From positions 682,001-746,000 of the forward strand of contig CP075495.1 of the NCBI GenBank assembly GCA_021613535.1: a DNA stretch of 64,000 nucleotides. The letters are read 5' to 3'. This document shows positions 1-11,040 of the stretch, one piece after another; position 1 is the stretch's first letter, and each line of letters begins with the position of its first letter. This DNA comes from Adineta vaga (lineage: Eukaryota; Rotifera). The notes beneath the pieces are model-generated. The model did not search any database. It saw only the letters and a program-made list of their open reading frames with translations, and had not been told where the DNA came from. The position numbers and the translations under genes were made by a program.

Positions 1-186
1 TTTATTGACACAAAATCGTTGCATGATGTTGTTTTTTCGTTTGAAATTGTCCTTTGTTATGAATAAGAAGGAGAAATGACGTAATGACGAATGAAAACCA
101 ACGCTTTTAATACACGTCTCGCTCACAACAGTTCCGAGAATGCGATGAAGCTCATACGCTCTTTCATTATTTTTATGTTAGGAAAT

Positions 187-240
187 TGGGTGTAGCTGAG
201 GTTGAGGGTGAACAAACGATAACTACACCCACACCCTCAT
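187..240. repeat. telomere-like inverted repeat 1
   Basis: The left arm is G/T-rich (TGGGTGTAG...GAGGGTG) and the right arm is its C/A-rich complement (CTACACCCACACCCTCAT), about 11 bases apart. It is one of a family of similar short hairpins in this window. The rest of positions 1-396 holds no gene that I can support. Confidence 0.6.
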
Positions 241-396
241 CACTCTAGTTGTATACAACTCTTGGTATTTATCTAATGAAATAAAAATCAATTGTATTTT
301 CATATTCTTTTCAAATTCAACTTCAAATTAGATTTCTTTAGTGACTATCTGCTATTTAAAACACTCCGGAATGTGTCAACAATTTTTATTAGTAAT

Positions 397-708
397 TTAA
401 TTAGATTTAATATCGAGTCCACATGTATTACAACAAGGTGGTTTTCCACAACACATGAGACACATTGGAGGTCGAGTTACACGAACGACCGGAGTGGAGA
501 CAGTTGATGTGATTACCATTGGTTCGGTAGTTAGGTTAATTAAGTCAGTTAGATTGAAGTTAAAACCACATTTTGGTAAACCACAACAGTTACAACATGG
601 AGGTGGGCCACAACAAGTTGCACAACGTTTGTCACGATTGAGTTCACTGGAATAAACACAACCGAGAACGAATATTAAGAGGAAAGCAGCTAAAGGATAA
701 CTACGCAT
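397..708 (-). CDS. small secreted Cys-rich protein with paired CCGxPPCC motifs
   Basis: The 103-residue product starts at the ATG ending at 708; the frame upstream of it opens only with GTG. Residues 1-20 form a signal peptide (basic start, then AAFLLIFVLGCVYS). The mature part has two copies of a Cys cluster, CCGPPPCCNCCG near the N-terminus and CCGKPPCCNTCG near the C-terminus, separated by a Thr/Val-rich linker with NLT sequons. A dibasic-type site (RDKR) lies just before the first cluster and could be processed. The internal symmetry suggests duplication of a Cys module. I do not recognise the family. A secreted structural, defensive or metal-binding peptide is possible, but no function can be assigned. 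Confidence 0.6.
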   Translation of the reverse strand: MRSYPLAAFLLIFVLGCVYSSELNRDKRCATCCGPPPCCNCCGLPKCGFNFNLTDLINLTTEPMVITSTVSTPVVRVTRPPMCLMCCGKPPCCNTCGLDIKSN

Positions 709-1996
709 ATTGATTGAAACACTAACAAAGTGCAAATAGTCAAATATTTTCACTGATTTTTATAATCATGGTATTATTAAAGACATCTGTATTGTTTCAC
801 ATATATAGTTTGGTATATTGCTACCAGTAGGCGTAAATAAATACGTACCTTGTATCATTCGTTTTCTTTTGAAAATTTTAAAGCTTATACCGGTACAAAT
901 GCATACGTTTGGTAGAAGAATCTATTAAACATTTTATTCACTCACTGGCGATGAAAATCTATTTAAGAACAGTATCTGATATGATAACAAATCAATCGTT
1001 GATACAAAAAAATTGTAGACAAGACTGATTTTCCTCTCGATAGAATGCATCTTGTGAATTACACAGTTTATAGCGAAAATATTATCGAATGATAATGATT
1101 TTACATGTGACAGTGCAATTCCATAATCATGTGGTTCAACACAGAAATTTTTTGATTGCAATCATATTTGTATCTGTCACTCTCGATGTGGTAATATTCT
1201 TCTTTATTATCCATTGTCACTGATGAATGAAAGTGTTTGTCCGCCATAACCAAATGGTAAGTAAAGAGTGTGTAATTATTTTCCATCCAGACAACACACG
1301 AATGATTCTATGATTGAATGAAAATCAAAAGGAGATTCTTATTGAAAATATCGATTGTCAAAGTTTGCTCATGGATATTTACGGATTTCTTAATGTTTCT
1401 GATCGGGAAAAGCAAAAAGTCCGTACTCCGGTATACTTTCATTAATTTGTCACTTGATTTAGAAAGTAATCTTTACGTTAGTAATTGGTGAAATGATGAA
1501 ACCTTAGATTCTCCTGAGTGAATAATATCACATATTTTGTTAACCATCTGGTTATGATTCTATCATTTTTGCATCCATTCTCCTATCAGAATCTCACCTT
1601 GTTTTTTTTTGATAATTGTTTATAGTGTCAATGAAGTCTTCTCCAACTTCATAGAATAGATCGGAAATTTTCAACGAATTCTTCTTCACAATTGGATGTT
1701 CATTATAAGTTTTACTGTGTTTGTATGAGATGTTTATCTACTTATTATCCATTATATCTTTCAATAACTAAACATAAACAATGAAAAAGAAATCCTTTTG
1801 AATTTGTTGAAAAATGACTAAATATATTTCAATTGATGTCCAAGCAACAATGACATATGTAACTGAAACAAATCCAGAAAAATCAATATAAATTCATCAT
1901 AAAAGACAAAATATATGTGATGCTGATAATATTCTTTCACTCTGATAAAAATCAATTAATCAAATAATTAACGTTTGTCGGGAGCGACTTGCTTTG
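709..1996. other. intergenic, no supported gene
   Basis: Only short overlapping open frames occur here (about 60-75 codons on the minus strand near 934-1286), without signal peptide, domain or splice structure that I can recognise. It is AT-rich spacer. Confidence 0.6.
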
Positions 1997-2701
1997 CCCT
2001 CGACTAAATTTTTTAAAAATAAACGTCATATAATGAAGTATTCTTTTAAAACGTTTCTTATATTGAGAAACTGAAGATAATATTCGGTTACAAAATAATG
2101 TTAGTTTTCAATTAACAATAAGAACTCCACGAGACGAAGATAAATTTGATGATGATGATGAATGTAAAGTCCCTTTACTTGTGGCTACAAATATTTAGAG
2201 AATTAAGCAACTCTTGTGGAAGCAGCGACTTACTTAGTCCTTCACAGATTTTCTTTTCAATTCACGCTTTTCATAAGGACTTTCCAAAAAATGTATCGAA
2301 CCATTCATCTTTCAGTTGGAAACTAGCTTTCATTTACTAGAGGTTATGGGAGGAAACTCGTACTGATCCTCATCTATAGACTAGGGTGTGGGATGCTAGA
2401 TGAGGGTGAAGGGGAGGGTGTGGAAGAATTCTCGTGTTCCCAGCTTTCATGCTGAACATTTCTGATCATCAATACATCTATAATTCTCGTTTTCGATATT
2501 TTTTCTTTCGACGTTATTAGGGAGAATTCTAAGGTTCTTCGCCTAGCATTTTAAAACGTTGTTCAGTCAACCTTTACCTATTTCAAACGATGTTTTATTG
2601 AATTCTGAACATTTTCGAAAAAATTCTTTTTTGACCTTTGACCCTGATACAGACAAACATACAAACTATTTTTTTCATAAGACCCTCCTTTCAGTCGAGG
2701 G
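1997..2701. mobile_element. candidate non-autonomous DNA element, CCCTCGACT termini
   Basis: The left end reads CCCTCGACT and the right end AGTCGAGGG, an exact inverted pair. The interior right part holds a GACCTTTGACCCTGA block and a run of ACAGACAAAC-like repeats. The same right-end block and the same termini recur at 62396-62737, showing a dispersed element. No transposase frame is seen. A telomere-like G/T-rich block (2382-2423) lies inside. The right end is only 76 bases upstream of the lectin pseudogene start. Confidence 0.5.
2382..2423. repeat. telomere-like G/T-rich block
   Basis: AGGGTGTGGGATG and, shortly after, GAGGGTGAAGGGGAGGGTGTGG occur on the plus strand. Here the two blocks are direct rather than inverted. 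Confidence 0.45.
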
Positions 2702-2777
2702 AATGAATTTACAATTGAACGAGTTTGTCGCTTATTAAGCAAGAATCTACAAAAATTATAAAGTGATCAGAAATATA

Positions 2778-3130
2778 ATGAATTATTTCTTATATCTTGT
2801 CTTAGCAATTGGTGTTGTTGGTTATACTAGTGGACTGAATTGGAATCAAAGGTGGGAATATGAATTTCTGAAGCATTTCGGATTTAATTTGAGAAATGAA
2901 CGAAGTGGAAAATGTCTCGATGTTCCTGATAATGAAGTGTTTCAAAATGGAGCTAGAATTCAACAATGGGACTGTTTACGTAGTAAAAATTAGCATTGGC
3001 AATGGGTTAAAGGCCAATATAGAAACAGAAAAAGCGGGAAATGTCTTGATCTACCAGCTGATGAAAGTTCAACAATGGGATTATGTATGATCTACTCGAT
3101 TTTGTTGATCCATCGTTTTTCCCTTCTTCG
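2778..3130 (+). pseudogene. ricin-type beta-trefoil lectin, disrupted
   Basis: The frame opens with a signal peptide (MNYFLYLVLAIGVVGYTSG) and then shows a ricin-B-type repeat: RNERSGKCLDVP followed by the QxW-containing IQQWDC. A TAG stop at 2991-2993 falls exactly where HWQW resumes, so a Gln codon probably became a stop. The second repeat (RKSGKCLDLP...QQWD) continues in frame for a while and then needs a frame change to reach its QQWD. Ricin-B domains bind sugars and are normally about 120-130 residues; this copy is truncated. A short gene with an unusual intron is a less likely alternative. Confidence 0.6.
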
Positions 3131-3214
3131 TTTACACATCCGCCCTCGATGATTGCCTGCTCAGTATCACGATGAAGTATATTATTGAACATATATTTAT
3201 ATTTAAAATTCTAA

Positions 3215-3439
3215 TTGCACATTTTCCTTCTTATATTCTATTCATCGATTTCATTCGTTACCAAGACTAAAGGAACATCGCAACTATTTAGTCATCGATT
3301 ATCGTCTTATGTAAATCCTGAAGCAGATTGTAAAAGAGTAGGTGTATTTAATTCACTTTTTATCAGTACATTTTATAATCAACCAGAACGTATAACATCT
3401 ATGAGAAAAACATCACAAAAATTGTTTTCATATTTGTAG
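3215..3439 (+). other. open frame of unknown status
   Basis: A 74-codon frame starts with a hydrophobic stretch (MHIFLLIFYSSISFV) that could be a signal peptide, followed by a polar region without recognisable motifs. It may be an exon or remnant of the preceding locus. I cannot assign it. Confidence 0.2.
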
Positions 3440-3661
3440 TCAAGGAGAAAAAACAAGAAGAGATAATTTTAAAGCACAGTCACTACAAAGTTTTAATGTT
3501 CTGACTCATATTGTATCACGTCAATGTGACGTTGATAAACAGTAACGTTATTTCACAACATCAACAACAGAGAAATATCTTATCTTTATTATAGTAGGCG
3601 ATATATAAATATCTATATTCTCTTTCATTGAGAGAACAAAAAAAGTATTTTATATTGAAAA

Positions 3662-4579
3662 ATGTGGTCTCAATTTCTTTTTATTCTATTTATTGCTGTT
3701 CTTCATCAAAATGTCCTTGGTACAACACTTATTGGTTGTCATCATTGTCCTAGTTTAAAGGTATATCATTATATTGTAACAAATGAAACAATTCCAAATA
3801 ATTTTCTCGAACAATGTAGTTATCGAATGAGTCAACGAAGTTGTTCAATCGAAGTTATTATCGATTTTGATACAAAAATCACAACAATAAATGTCACTTC
3901 ATCTACCGAATACATGGAAACATCTATTAATACGATAATTAATATCAAAGATGAATTAAAACATATCAGACATATTTCATTTTGGTGTTCAAATCCAAAA
4001 GGAGGTTGTAATGATGTTTATTATTTAGAAAATGTTTTCAAATCAATATCAATTAAAGATTCATCGAAAGAACTTGAATCACTTCTTATTCCAACGAATC
4101 AAACGATATTCAATAATAATTCATGTGTAACATTTTCTAATCAAACAACATCAATAGAATGTTCAACCGAATGGTTAGAAGATAGTAAAGCATGTTTTAT
4201 ATCGAGTATGACAAATGTTGAATTATCATCGAAAATATGTGCAAATTATTCTTCAATGAATAATTATTATTTAACACAGGCAATGACATTCTTTATTAAT
4301 AATTATTCAATTTCACAAACAAATCATCGATCTCTTCTATGTGCTGTAAATGAATGTAATTCAATGGAGAATTTAGAACGAATTGATCAATTGATAAATG
4401 TTGATTTTGATGCATCGAAGTTTTTTAATTCAACAACAACAACAACAACAACAACGATTGTATCATCAACAGTACCGACAGGAAGTAGTTCCACTCTTTG
4501 GTTAAACAAATCGATTAATTATTGTAATCTATTCCTTTTTCTTCTGATGTCATTTATTTATATTGTTATGCTTTCGTAA
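3662..4579 (+). CDS. secreted/GPI- or TM-anchored Cys-rich surface protein
   Basis: The 305-residue single-exon product begins with a signal peptide (WSQFLFILFIAVLHQNVLG). The ectodomain has scattered cysteines, starting with CHHC near residue 25, and many N-glycosylation sequons. Near residue 258 comes a poly-Thr stalk (FNSTTTTTTTTIV), and the last ~20 residues are hydrophobic (YCNLFLFLLMSFIYIVMLS) with no cytosolic tail. That ending is typical of a GPI-anchor signal or a tail-anchored segment. The spacing of cysteines is loosely reminiscent of Ly6/uPAR-like domains, but I do not see a complete match. The start ATG is preceded by AAAA. Function is unknown. Confidence 0.65.
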   Translation: MWSQFLFILFIAVLHQNVLGTTLIGCHHCPSLKVYHYIVTNETIPNNFLEQCSYRMSQRSCSIEVIIDFDTKITTINVTSSTEYMETSINTIINIKDELKHIRHISFWCSNPKGGCNDVYYLENVFKSISIKDSSKELESLLIPTNQTIFNNNSCVTFSNQTTSIECSTEWLEDSKACFISSMTNVELSSKICANYSSMNNYYLTQAMTFFINNYSISQTNHRSLLCAVNECNSMENLERIDQLINVDFDASKFFNSTTTTTTTTIVSSTVPTGSSSTLWLNKSINYCNLFLFLLMSFIYIVMLS

Positions 4580-4685
4580 AAGATATACTATGATGTATAT
4601 CTATTAACATAGAAAAATAATTTCGCACTTTTTGAAGATCAAACAAAATAGAATTATTCAATATGCATATCGAAAAAGTTAAAAT

Positions 4686-5636
4686 TTAGTTACGTTTGTT
4701 AATGGCAAATACAACAGCCGTTGGATAATGACGACGATGAAAAGTTTTTGTCCATAAAATTCGAAGATGAGGAGATATAAATATTAGAATAATTGTAATC
4801 ATATTTATGATTACACTAAAGATAAGCCATTGAAATTGTGATAACCACCATGGTAAATAATTTGAACACCAATATATGCTATATCCTATTGTTATTGGTA
4901 TAGGAATAGTCATTAATAAACCAACAAGTATACAAATTCGATAAAGTACAATTAAATCACGTCGTACATTTATTTGTTGAATATTTGTCATTGTAAGAAT
5001 TAAATTATGATTTCTTCCTCGAATTTTTCTTAATGTATAATAATAACATCCAATACTTCCATAAACAGGAAATGCATAAGTTAAAATACCATTAATACAA
5101 GTTTTTATTAAACTTGTATAATCAATTTGACAAAGATAATCATTATTTGAATATTTAAAAAAATCAAATAAAAGACCAGGAATCATAATAAGAAGACAAA
5201 TAATCCATTGAATAACAATTAATATTTGATAAAGTCGTATCGATTGAAGTGATTTTTTCGTATGAAAAACAACTCGACATAAACGATGAAATGATTGAAG
5301 AGTAATTGAACAATAGATTAAACAACTAGATGACCACAAAAAATAAGCACGAAGTTGACAAAAAATTCCATCATTTAATGAATTTAGTGAATAAAGATGT
5401 CCTGATAAAACATGAATATATTCTTTTAGAAGTAATATACAAGAGAAAAGGATAGAAAAATATACGTTTGCTGTTAGTAGAAGTGCGATTTGATTAGGAG
5501 ATTTTTTAATTTTAATCAAATGATAAACTATAAATCCAAAGACGACAAGTGAAATACAAATACTAATTGAAGTTAATGAAATAATTGAACAATCAATAAT
5601 AATATTTTCTATTCGATGTGTTATAGATGAATTCAT
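4686..5636 (-). CDS. rhodopsin-family 7TM receptor (orphan)
   Basis: The 316-residue protein has seven hydrophobic helices: about residues 15-40, 50-70, 90-115, 135-155, 180-200, 225-250 and 265-285. An NSS sequon precedes TM1. TM3 is preceded by a Cys (FCQLRAYFLW) that can pair with the Cys in ECL2 (YLCQIDY). The DRY box after TM3 is replaced by FHRLCR, as in divergent lineage-specific receptors. TM7 ends with SPHLR rather than canonical NPxxY. There are no introns. It resembles the large sets of orphan class-A receptors in rotifer genomes; the ligand is unknown. It converges with the upstream gene across a spacer of about 100 bases. Confidence 0.85.
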   Translation of the reverse strand: MNSSITHRIENIIIDCSIISLTSISICISLVVFGFIVYHLIKIKKSPNQIALLLTANVYFSILFSCILLLKEYIHVLSGHLYSLNSLNDGIFCQLRAYFLWSSSCLIYCSITLQSFHRLCRVVFHTKKSLQSIRLYQILIVIQWIICLLIMIPGLLFDFFKYSNNDYLCQIDYTSLIKTCINGILTYAFPVYGSIGCYYYTLRKIRGRNHNLILTMTNIQQINVRRDLIVLYRICILVGLLMTIPIPITIGYSIYWCSNYLPWWLSQFQWLIFSVIINMITIILIFISPHLRILWTKTFHRRHYPTAVVFAINKRN

Positions 5637-6703
5637 TTTGTATTAACAAAGAAAATGAACTTTAAATTTATATTTTTCAAAAAGAATTAATTATCATCCT
5701 ATTTTTATAAAATCTATTATATTTGAAGGCTATATTTAAGTAGATTTAATGTAATAGAATGTTTTTTTCAATTTTATAAGTATCTTACACAAAATGAAGG
5801 AAAAATTCTACGTCGACTATTTTCTATTGGACGTATGGTCATACTTTAATACGCACATACTCACATTCTTGAGAAAAAAAGGATGGAAGTTTATACGACT
5901 GGAAATCGGTTCATCGAAAAAAATAATTTAAAAAATACATAAAACGACGCAGAATGAGACAGCGAATCTTTCTATAACAAAATAAAGTCATTGCAGAAAT
6001 CAATAAAAGATTTCCGATAGACAATACTACTTCGTATTTTCACCGAATTTTTTCCTTGTAATGAGGCTGTATTTTGAACAAACCCGTAACAAAAATGATC
6101 TCATGTTACCTATCAAATAGCTTCATTAGAAAGAGCAAGCAATTCTACACAAACTCATACATGAACCATCCTGGAAAAGGGTGTGAGTATGTAGCATAAG
6201 GTAATATACCGACATCCACACCCACCCTCATGATAATGAAACGCATGAACACTACCGAATATCAAACTTTCATCATTCATATTCTCTCTTACACATTTTA
6301 AGAATTTGTTTATGTATAGATGCTAACTAAACTAAATGTTGTTGGATGAATGAAGGATAGTATACATTTGATTAGATTTCTACCCACCCTCAAAATTGAT
6401 CAATGTACTCGTTATTTTTTCTTTCTCTTTCGTCTGTCAACTCCTTTCAGTTTTTTTCCCAGTTGGGAAAGAAATTCACATTGTGACTCATAAGGATTGA
6501 CTCATTGGGCATTTAACTGAGAAAAAACACAGCTACTTACAAATAAAGATTGTAAGACTTTTTCTATATGTTGTATATTAGTTTTTCGTCTGGACGAAGT
6601 AAGTATAGCATTTATTTCATCTTTAACACTTGCATATTTAAACTAGGAAGAAGTATTTTTATAGATATTTTCATAATAATCTTTTCAAAAATTGAAAATC
6701 AAA
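5637..6703. other. intergenic between divergent genes
   Basis: This 1.07-kb spacer separates two divergently transcribed genes and should hold both promoters. Apart from the telomere-like hairpin at 6177-6232 and a single C-rich arm (CTACCCACCCTCA) near 6380, I see nothing I can name. Confidence 0.5.
6177..6232. repeat. telomere-like inverted repeat 2
   Basis: The left arm is AGGGTGTGAGTATG and the right arm CATCCACACCCACCCTCATG, separated by about 20 bases. It matches the dispersed hairpin family. Confidence 0.6.
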
Positions 6704-8813
6704 ATGAAAGAGAAAGTACAAGAGAGTGAAATACGCAAAATTATTGAGAAACCTGATTTAACAAAACCGTTAGCAATATCATGTGTATCTCTTCGATGCA
6801 TTAACGAAAACGATCGTGTCATAGCGGCCGATCATAATGGATTACTGATGGAAAACTCCACCAAACCAATCGAAGAGAATGCTCAGTGGATAATCGTATA
6901 TTATGATCCATTATGGATTCTGATTAATCACGCTACTTCAATGTGTCTTATTTTCGATACAAAGAATAAACATATTAGTAAGCCATTGAAAGTGAATGAT
7001 GGTCATCGTCACTTGTTACTTCGAATATCTTCCAAAACTACTAAAGATAATCAAATTGCTTTTGAATTATTTGACGAAAATAATCCTCAAAACAATGCTT
7101 CTATTATCTTTTTCGTTTTCGAAGGTTTTCAACGAACATTTCCTATTATTGATCATGATTCAATCAGCAATTTAACAGCTAGTCCCAAGATTAATACTAT
7201 TGCTAACATAGTAAACAATTTGTATGATTATATTGTCATTGGTTCTTCGTTTTGTGCTGCGGCGTTTATTAAACAAACGAAGAAAAACAATCCGAAAGCA
7301 AAAATACTTGTCTTGGAGAGAGGTTTGAAATACTTACCGAAACATCATCAACATTGTCCTTCATGTTCGTCTCCTCCACGTGATGTCGAATCTCGACCCT
7401 GGACTATTTGTAGTGAAACTACACAGAATGAATTCATCAAGAATCTTCATGGTCAAATACCATTTCAAGGAGGAAGATCGACCTATTGGAGTGGTTGGAG
7501 TCCAACACCGTCAACAAAAGAACTTACTGGATGGCCAGAAAAACTCAAGAGTCAATTGCAAGAGACATATTTTCATCTGGCACGTCGATTTCTTGGTGTT
7601 ATTACGGCAAATGAAATCCATGCACTGGACAATGAGAATAATTTGATCTATCATACATTTCAAGCTTCTCTCAAGCAGCGTTTCGATAGTGCTGCAAACA
7701 TCGAATCAATTGATGAAGTTATGCATGCTCCTCTGGCTATGGGCAACAATCAGTGAGTTTAGATTTGAAATTTTCTGTAAATTTTCATAAATCTATGTTT
7801 ATTTTCTTAGATTGATCAAATTTTCCACTGTGGATACATTAGAATCTATGGAAAATGTGACTATCATTCATGATTGTACAGTAGAGCAAATCTTGCATAA
7901 TGAACAAAGAGCAACAGCACTACAAACAAATCAAGGAATTATCTTACTTCCCACTGACAGTAAGCTGATCTTAGCAATGAGTACATTGCCTGCGACGACA
8001 CTCGTACTTAATTCTTTTAAAACGGCTGAATTTCCTCGACTTTCAAATGTTGGAAAGCGATTTACAGCTCATTTTGTCAGTTCAGTAATAGCGCGCGTAC
8101 CTCGTCCTCACCCACCATCAACAGTCAATGCGTCAGAAGTCGAATTGGCAGCAGTTTACATTACAGGTATGAAAGGTGATGCACAATATCATCTTCAATT
8201 ATCTGGAGTAAATTACACACAACATACAAATGATAGCTATATTCATGAGATTTGCAAGAAATATTCAGCGAATTCGATACCTAAAGAGTGTATCGATACA
8301 TCGAAGGACTATGTTGTAGTATCATGTTCAACATTAGGAGAACTGGACTATAAGAATCGAAATAACCAGTTTAATTTGATTGATAATTCTCAATCCCTTA
8401 CTACTAACGGAGAATTAAAGCTTCACTTGAATGAACAGGACAAAGAATTATGGAACTGTATGGATAATAAAACATTTGAAGTTATGAACAAACTTTCATC
8501 CGATTCAAACAATAATGATCTTCAATATTGGCATGAAACGGACAAAACTTGGAGAACAGATATTCCTCTATCAGATGAAATACGTAAACCCTGGATTGTT
8601 CATGATGCTTCAACAATGTGGATTGGTGATGATGAAGATATTGAAGCACCAGTAGGACTTGATTATCGTCTCCATGGTATAAATAATGTTTATATCACTG
8701 GGGGCGCATTATGGCCTACTGGTGGATCATGGAATCCTGTTTTGACTATTGTAGCTATGGCAATACACTTAGCTGATACTATTTACGACGAATCTAAACG
8801 TATAGTATGCTAA
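6704..8813 (+). CDS. GMC-type FAD oxidoreductase with extra N-terminal domain
   Basis: Two exons, 6704-7752 and 7811-8813, join in frame across a 58-nt GT-AG intron (CA|GTGAGT...TTCTTAG|A) to give 683 residues. An FAD-binding Rossmann strand lies near residue 174 (DYIVIGSSFCAA); the canonical GxGxxG is altered to GSSFCA. A GGRSTYWSGWSP segment corresponds to the family's flavin-contact region. The C-terminus carries HDASTMWIG and GGSWNPVLTIVAMA, which supply the His and Asn of the GMC active site. About 150 residues precede the flavin domain and resemble no GMC part; their pattern (short beta-rich repeats, MCLIFD) could be a beta-trefoil. The family oxidises alcohols, sugars or sterols. The substrate is unknown, and the altered Gly motif leaves activity open. 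Confidence 0.8.
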
Positions 8814-9746
8814 CAGTAAAACTTTTTAATCATAATGTATATCTATTTTTATTCCGACAATGAATTTTTTATGAATCTTTTTTTATATCAGATCTGACAA
8901 CATTTTCATACTATGTATATTTTCTATTTAATTATTAATAAAATTATTTGTAATTCATAAAATCTTTCACTAAAAATAAAGAGAATATTTTAGAAGAAAG
9001 TAAATCAAAAGTATGTTTGATAACTTGGATTTCGTCTAAATGTTGTTCGATATACTTCGAAACCTTGATCAACAATTGTTAGACAAGAACGTCTTTGTTC
9101 AGTTTGAATTGAAAGAACACTAATGATATTTATGTGCTCTTTTTCTCCTTATTTTATATAAATTCTTATAGTGAAAGTTATTTGTTGGGTTTTTTCACAA
9201 AGTCATAAAAATCTATTTTATACGAATTATATTGAACTTTTTCAGATCAATTCTTATAGTTTCACCTTTTCACTTGCCATTACCCCCAACGCATCACACG
9301 ATCATTTCTACAATCTATTATACAAATTTGACCATAATGGTCGATTTTTAACTTACTTGACTGTTCAGTTTAAATAAAACTAAAACTAAAAGTATAACTT
9401 AGAATCTTAGATATTTGTGTTATAAATACATGCTCATCCTTGGAAAAGCTGTCATATGTTCTTTGTTTTTAGTACATTAATAATGTTGCATTATCGTCAG
9501 CCTGACAAACCGTTGTGTTTCTTGAAAATGAGTTACGTTTACAATCTATAGTGTTTATCTCTGCATTAGTAAATAAAAGGCGGAAAACGGTTGTTAATTC
9601 ATTAAAATAATACAATATCGGTTTTCTCTCATCTTTTTCATCACTATTATAATCATGTAAAACAGTTGGAAAATTGTAAAACAATTATTATTTTATTCTG
9701 TTAACACAAAAAGAGACACAGCTTCATAAATCATAAAGCGAGAGTA
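8814..9746. other. intergenic, with duplicated receptor promoter
   Basis: AT-rich DNA without a credible gene. Its right part, from about 9510, is homologous to the DNA upstream of the intact receptor (about 11550-11778) and to a decayed copy near 10690-10830; shared text includes CGGAAAACGGTTGTTAATTC. This marks the 5' part of a tandem duplication unit and probably contains the promoter. Confidence 0.5.
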
Positions 9747-10467
9747 ATGTCGACTTTAGAAGATGATTCTTCTTCACAATGGCGAATGGTTGTATTTGGA
9801 ATATTATTAACTGGTGAAATATTATCTATTCCTTCTTATTTATTTTTATTTTATCATTTTATTCGGGAGCATCGAACAACACGTCAACGTATTTTATTTC
9901 ATTACATTCCACTTGGATTCGTTTCAGTTTGTGCACCAATTCTTTATTTCTATTTGATTGTTTTATGTCCCTGTAAACCTATCTATGATCGATACTTATT
10001 TCTTTGTGGTGTTATTTGTTATGATTTTCATGGATGGTTCGGTTGGTTTGAGCCAATCGTGAATTATGTTTTGCCCGTTCTAATGATTGCGATATTTAGT
10101 TGTGGTTTATTTATTCGTGTTCTCACACAAGAAATGTCGTTTACAACAAGCAATTGATTGGCGTCGTCAACGTAAAATGATTATTCAATTAATATTAATT
10201 TCAAACATTTATCTTGCTTTCTATCTGCCATTTGTTATTGGTTATATTATATCATGGTTTGGTGTTAGTTCTTTTTATAACAGTAGTTTTGCAAAGTACT
10301 CTGTGGTAGTTGTATACTTTCCTGGAATTCTAATACCTTATGGAAATCTATTTGCTTTGCCTCAATTGAAACAGAAGTTTCGTGCAATAATGTTTTGGAG
10401 ACGGCAAACACAGACAGCTGTCCGTTCCGTTTACAAGACACATTTGAAATCGAATCATATTTACTGA
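9747..10467 (+). pseudogene. 7TM receptor pseudogene, copy A of a tandem cluster
   Basis: It is nearly identical to the intact receptor at 11779-12726 but broken three times. First, an in-frame internal deletion of about 240 bases fuses FIRE directly to RTTR, removing TM2, TM3 and the ERH motif. Second, one extra base near 10133 (CAAGAAATGTCGT versus CAAAAACGTCGT) shifts the frame after TM5, so TM6-TM7 continue only in the next frame. Third, another extra base near 10422 changes the C-terminus. The start codon and promoter region are retained, so a transcript is possible, but a working 7TM fold is not. Confidence 0.85.
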
Positions 10468-10494
10468 CAACAATTTTATTTACTAAAATGAATG

Positions 10495-10560
10495 AGGTGT
10501 GAGGGTAGATGTGCTCCCTTACACTTCAGTGCACTACTATCCACACCGATACCACTCTTG
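10495..10560. repeat. telomere-like inverted repeat 3 (degenerate)
   Basis: GTGTGAGGGTAGATGTG pairs imperfectly with CTATCCACACCGATACC. It sits between the two damaged receptor copies. Confidence 0.4.
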
Positions 10561-10689
10561 ACGATATTTATGCATTGACATTTTGGAAAAATAACCAATA
10601 TTTCAAACTAATTTCAATACAACTTCGTTAGATTCTTCAGGATGTCTATTTTCCTTTTGATCTTCGGATGTTATTCGAGTGTGAATTTA

Positions 10690-11040
10690 TCTCTTTCTTG
10701 AAAAAGAGTTGAGTTTATAATCTAAGCTTTTTTACATATCAATAATTTGTAGCCAAAAAAGTGTTATTAATTCGTCAAAGTCATACAATGTCGCTTTTCT
10801 TTCTTCCTTTCTTCTAAATATATTTTAAACTATAATCGAAATATTAAAAAAAAAGTCATATTTAATTATCGTTACATCATGGTTTAGAATTGCACGTTTT
10901 GGTGAAATTGGCTTACATTCCCGCCATTGTTTTATCTGAATTAAAACAAAAGCTTCGTGCATTCATATTTTCGAAGAGAGAAACACGAGGAACTGTCATT
11001 CCGTTTACAAAATAGACTTGAAATTGAGTTATATTTATTC
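10690..11040 (+). pseudogene. remnant of a third receptor copy
   Basis: About 10690-10860 resembles the shared upstream region (GTTATTAATTCGTCAAAGTC versus GTTGTTAATTCATTAAAATA). About 10900-11010 encodes a decayed receptor tail, ELKQKLRAFIFSKRETRG, matching QLKQKFRAIMFWKRQTQ of the intact copy, and ends with the same CCGTTTACAA tract. Nearly the whole 7TM core is missing, so this is an older deletion product. The DNA from 11040 to 11550 shows nothing further. Confidence 0.65.
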
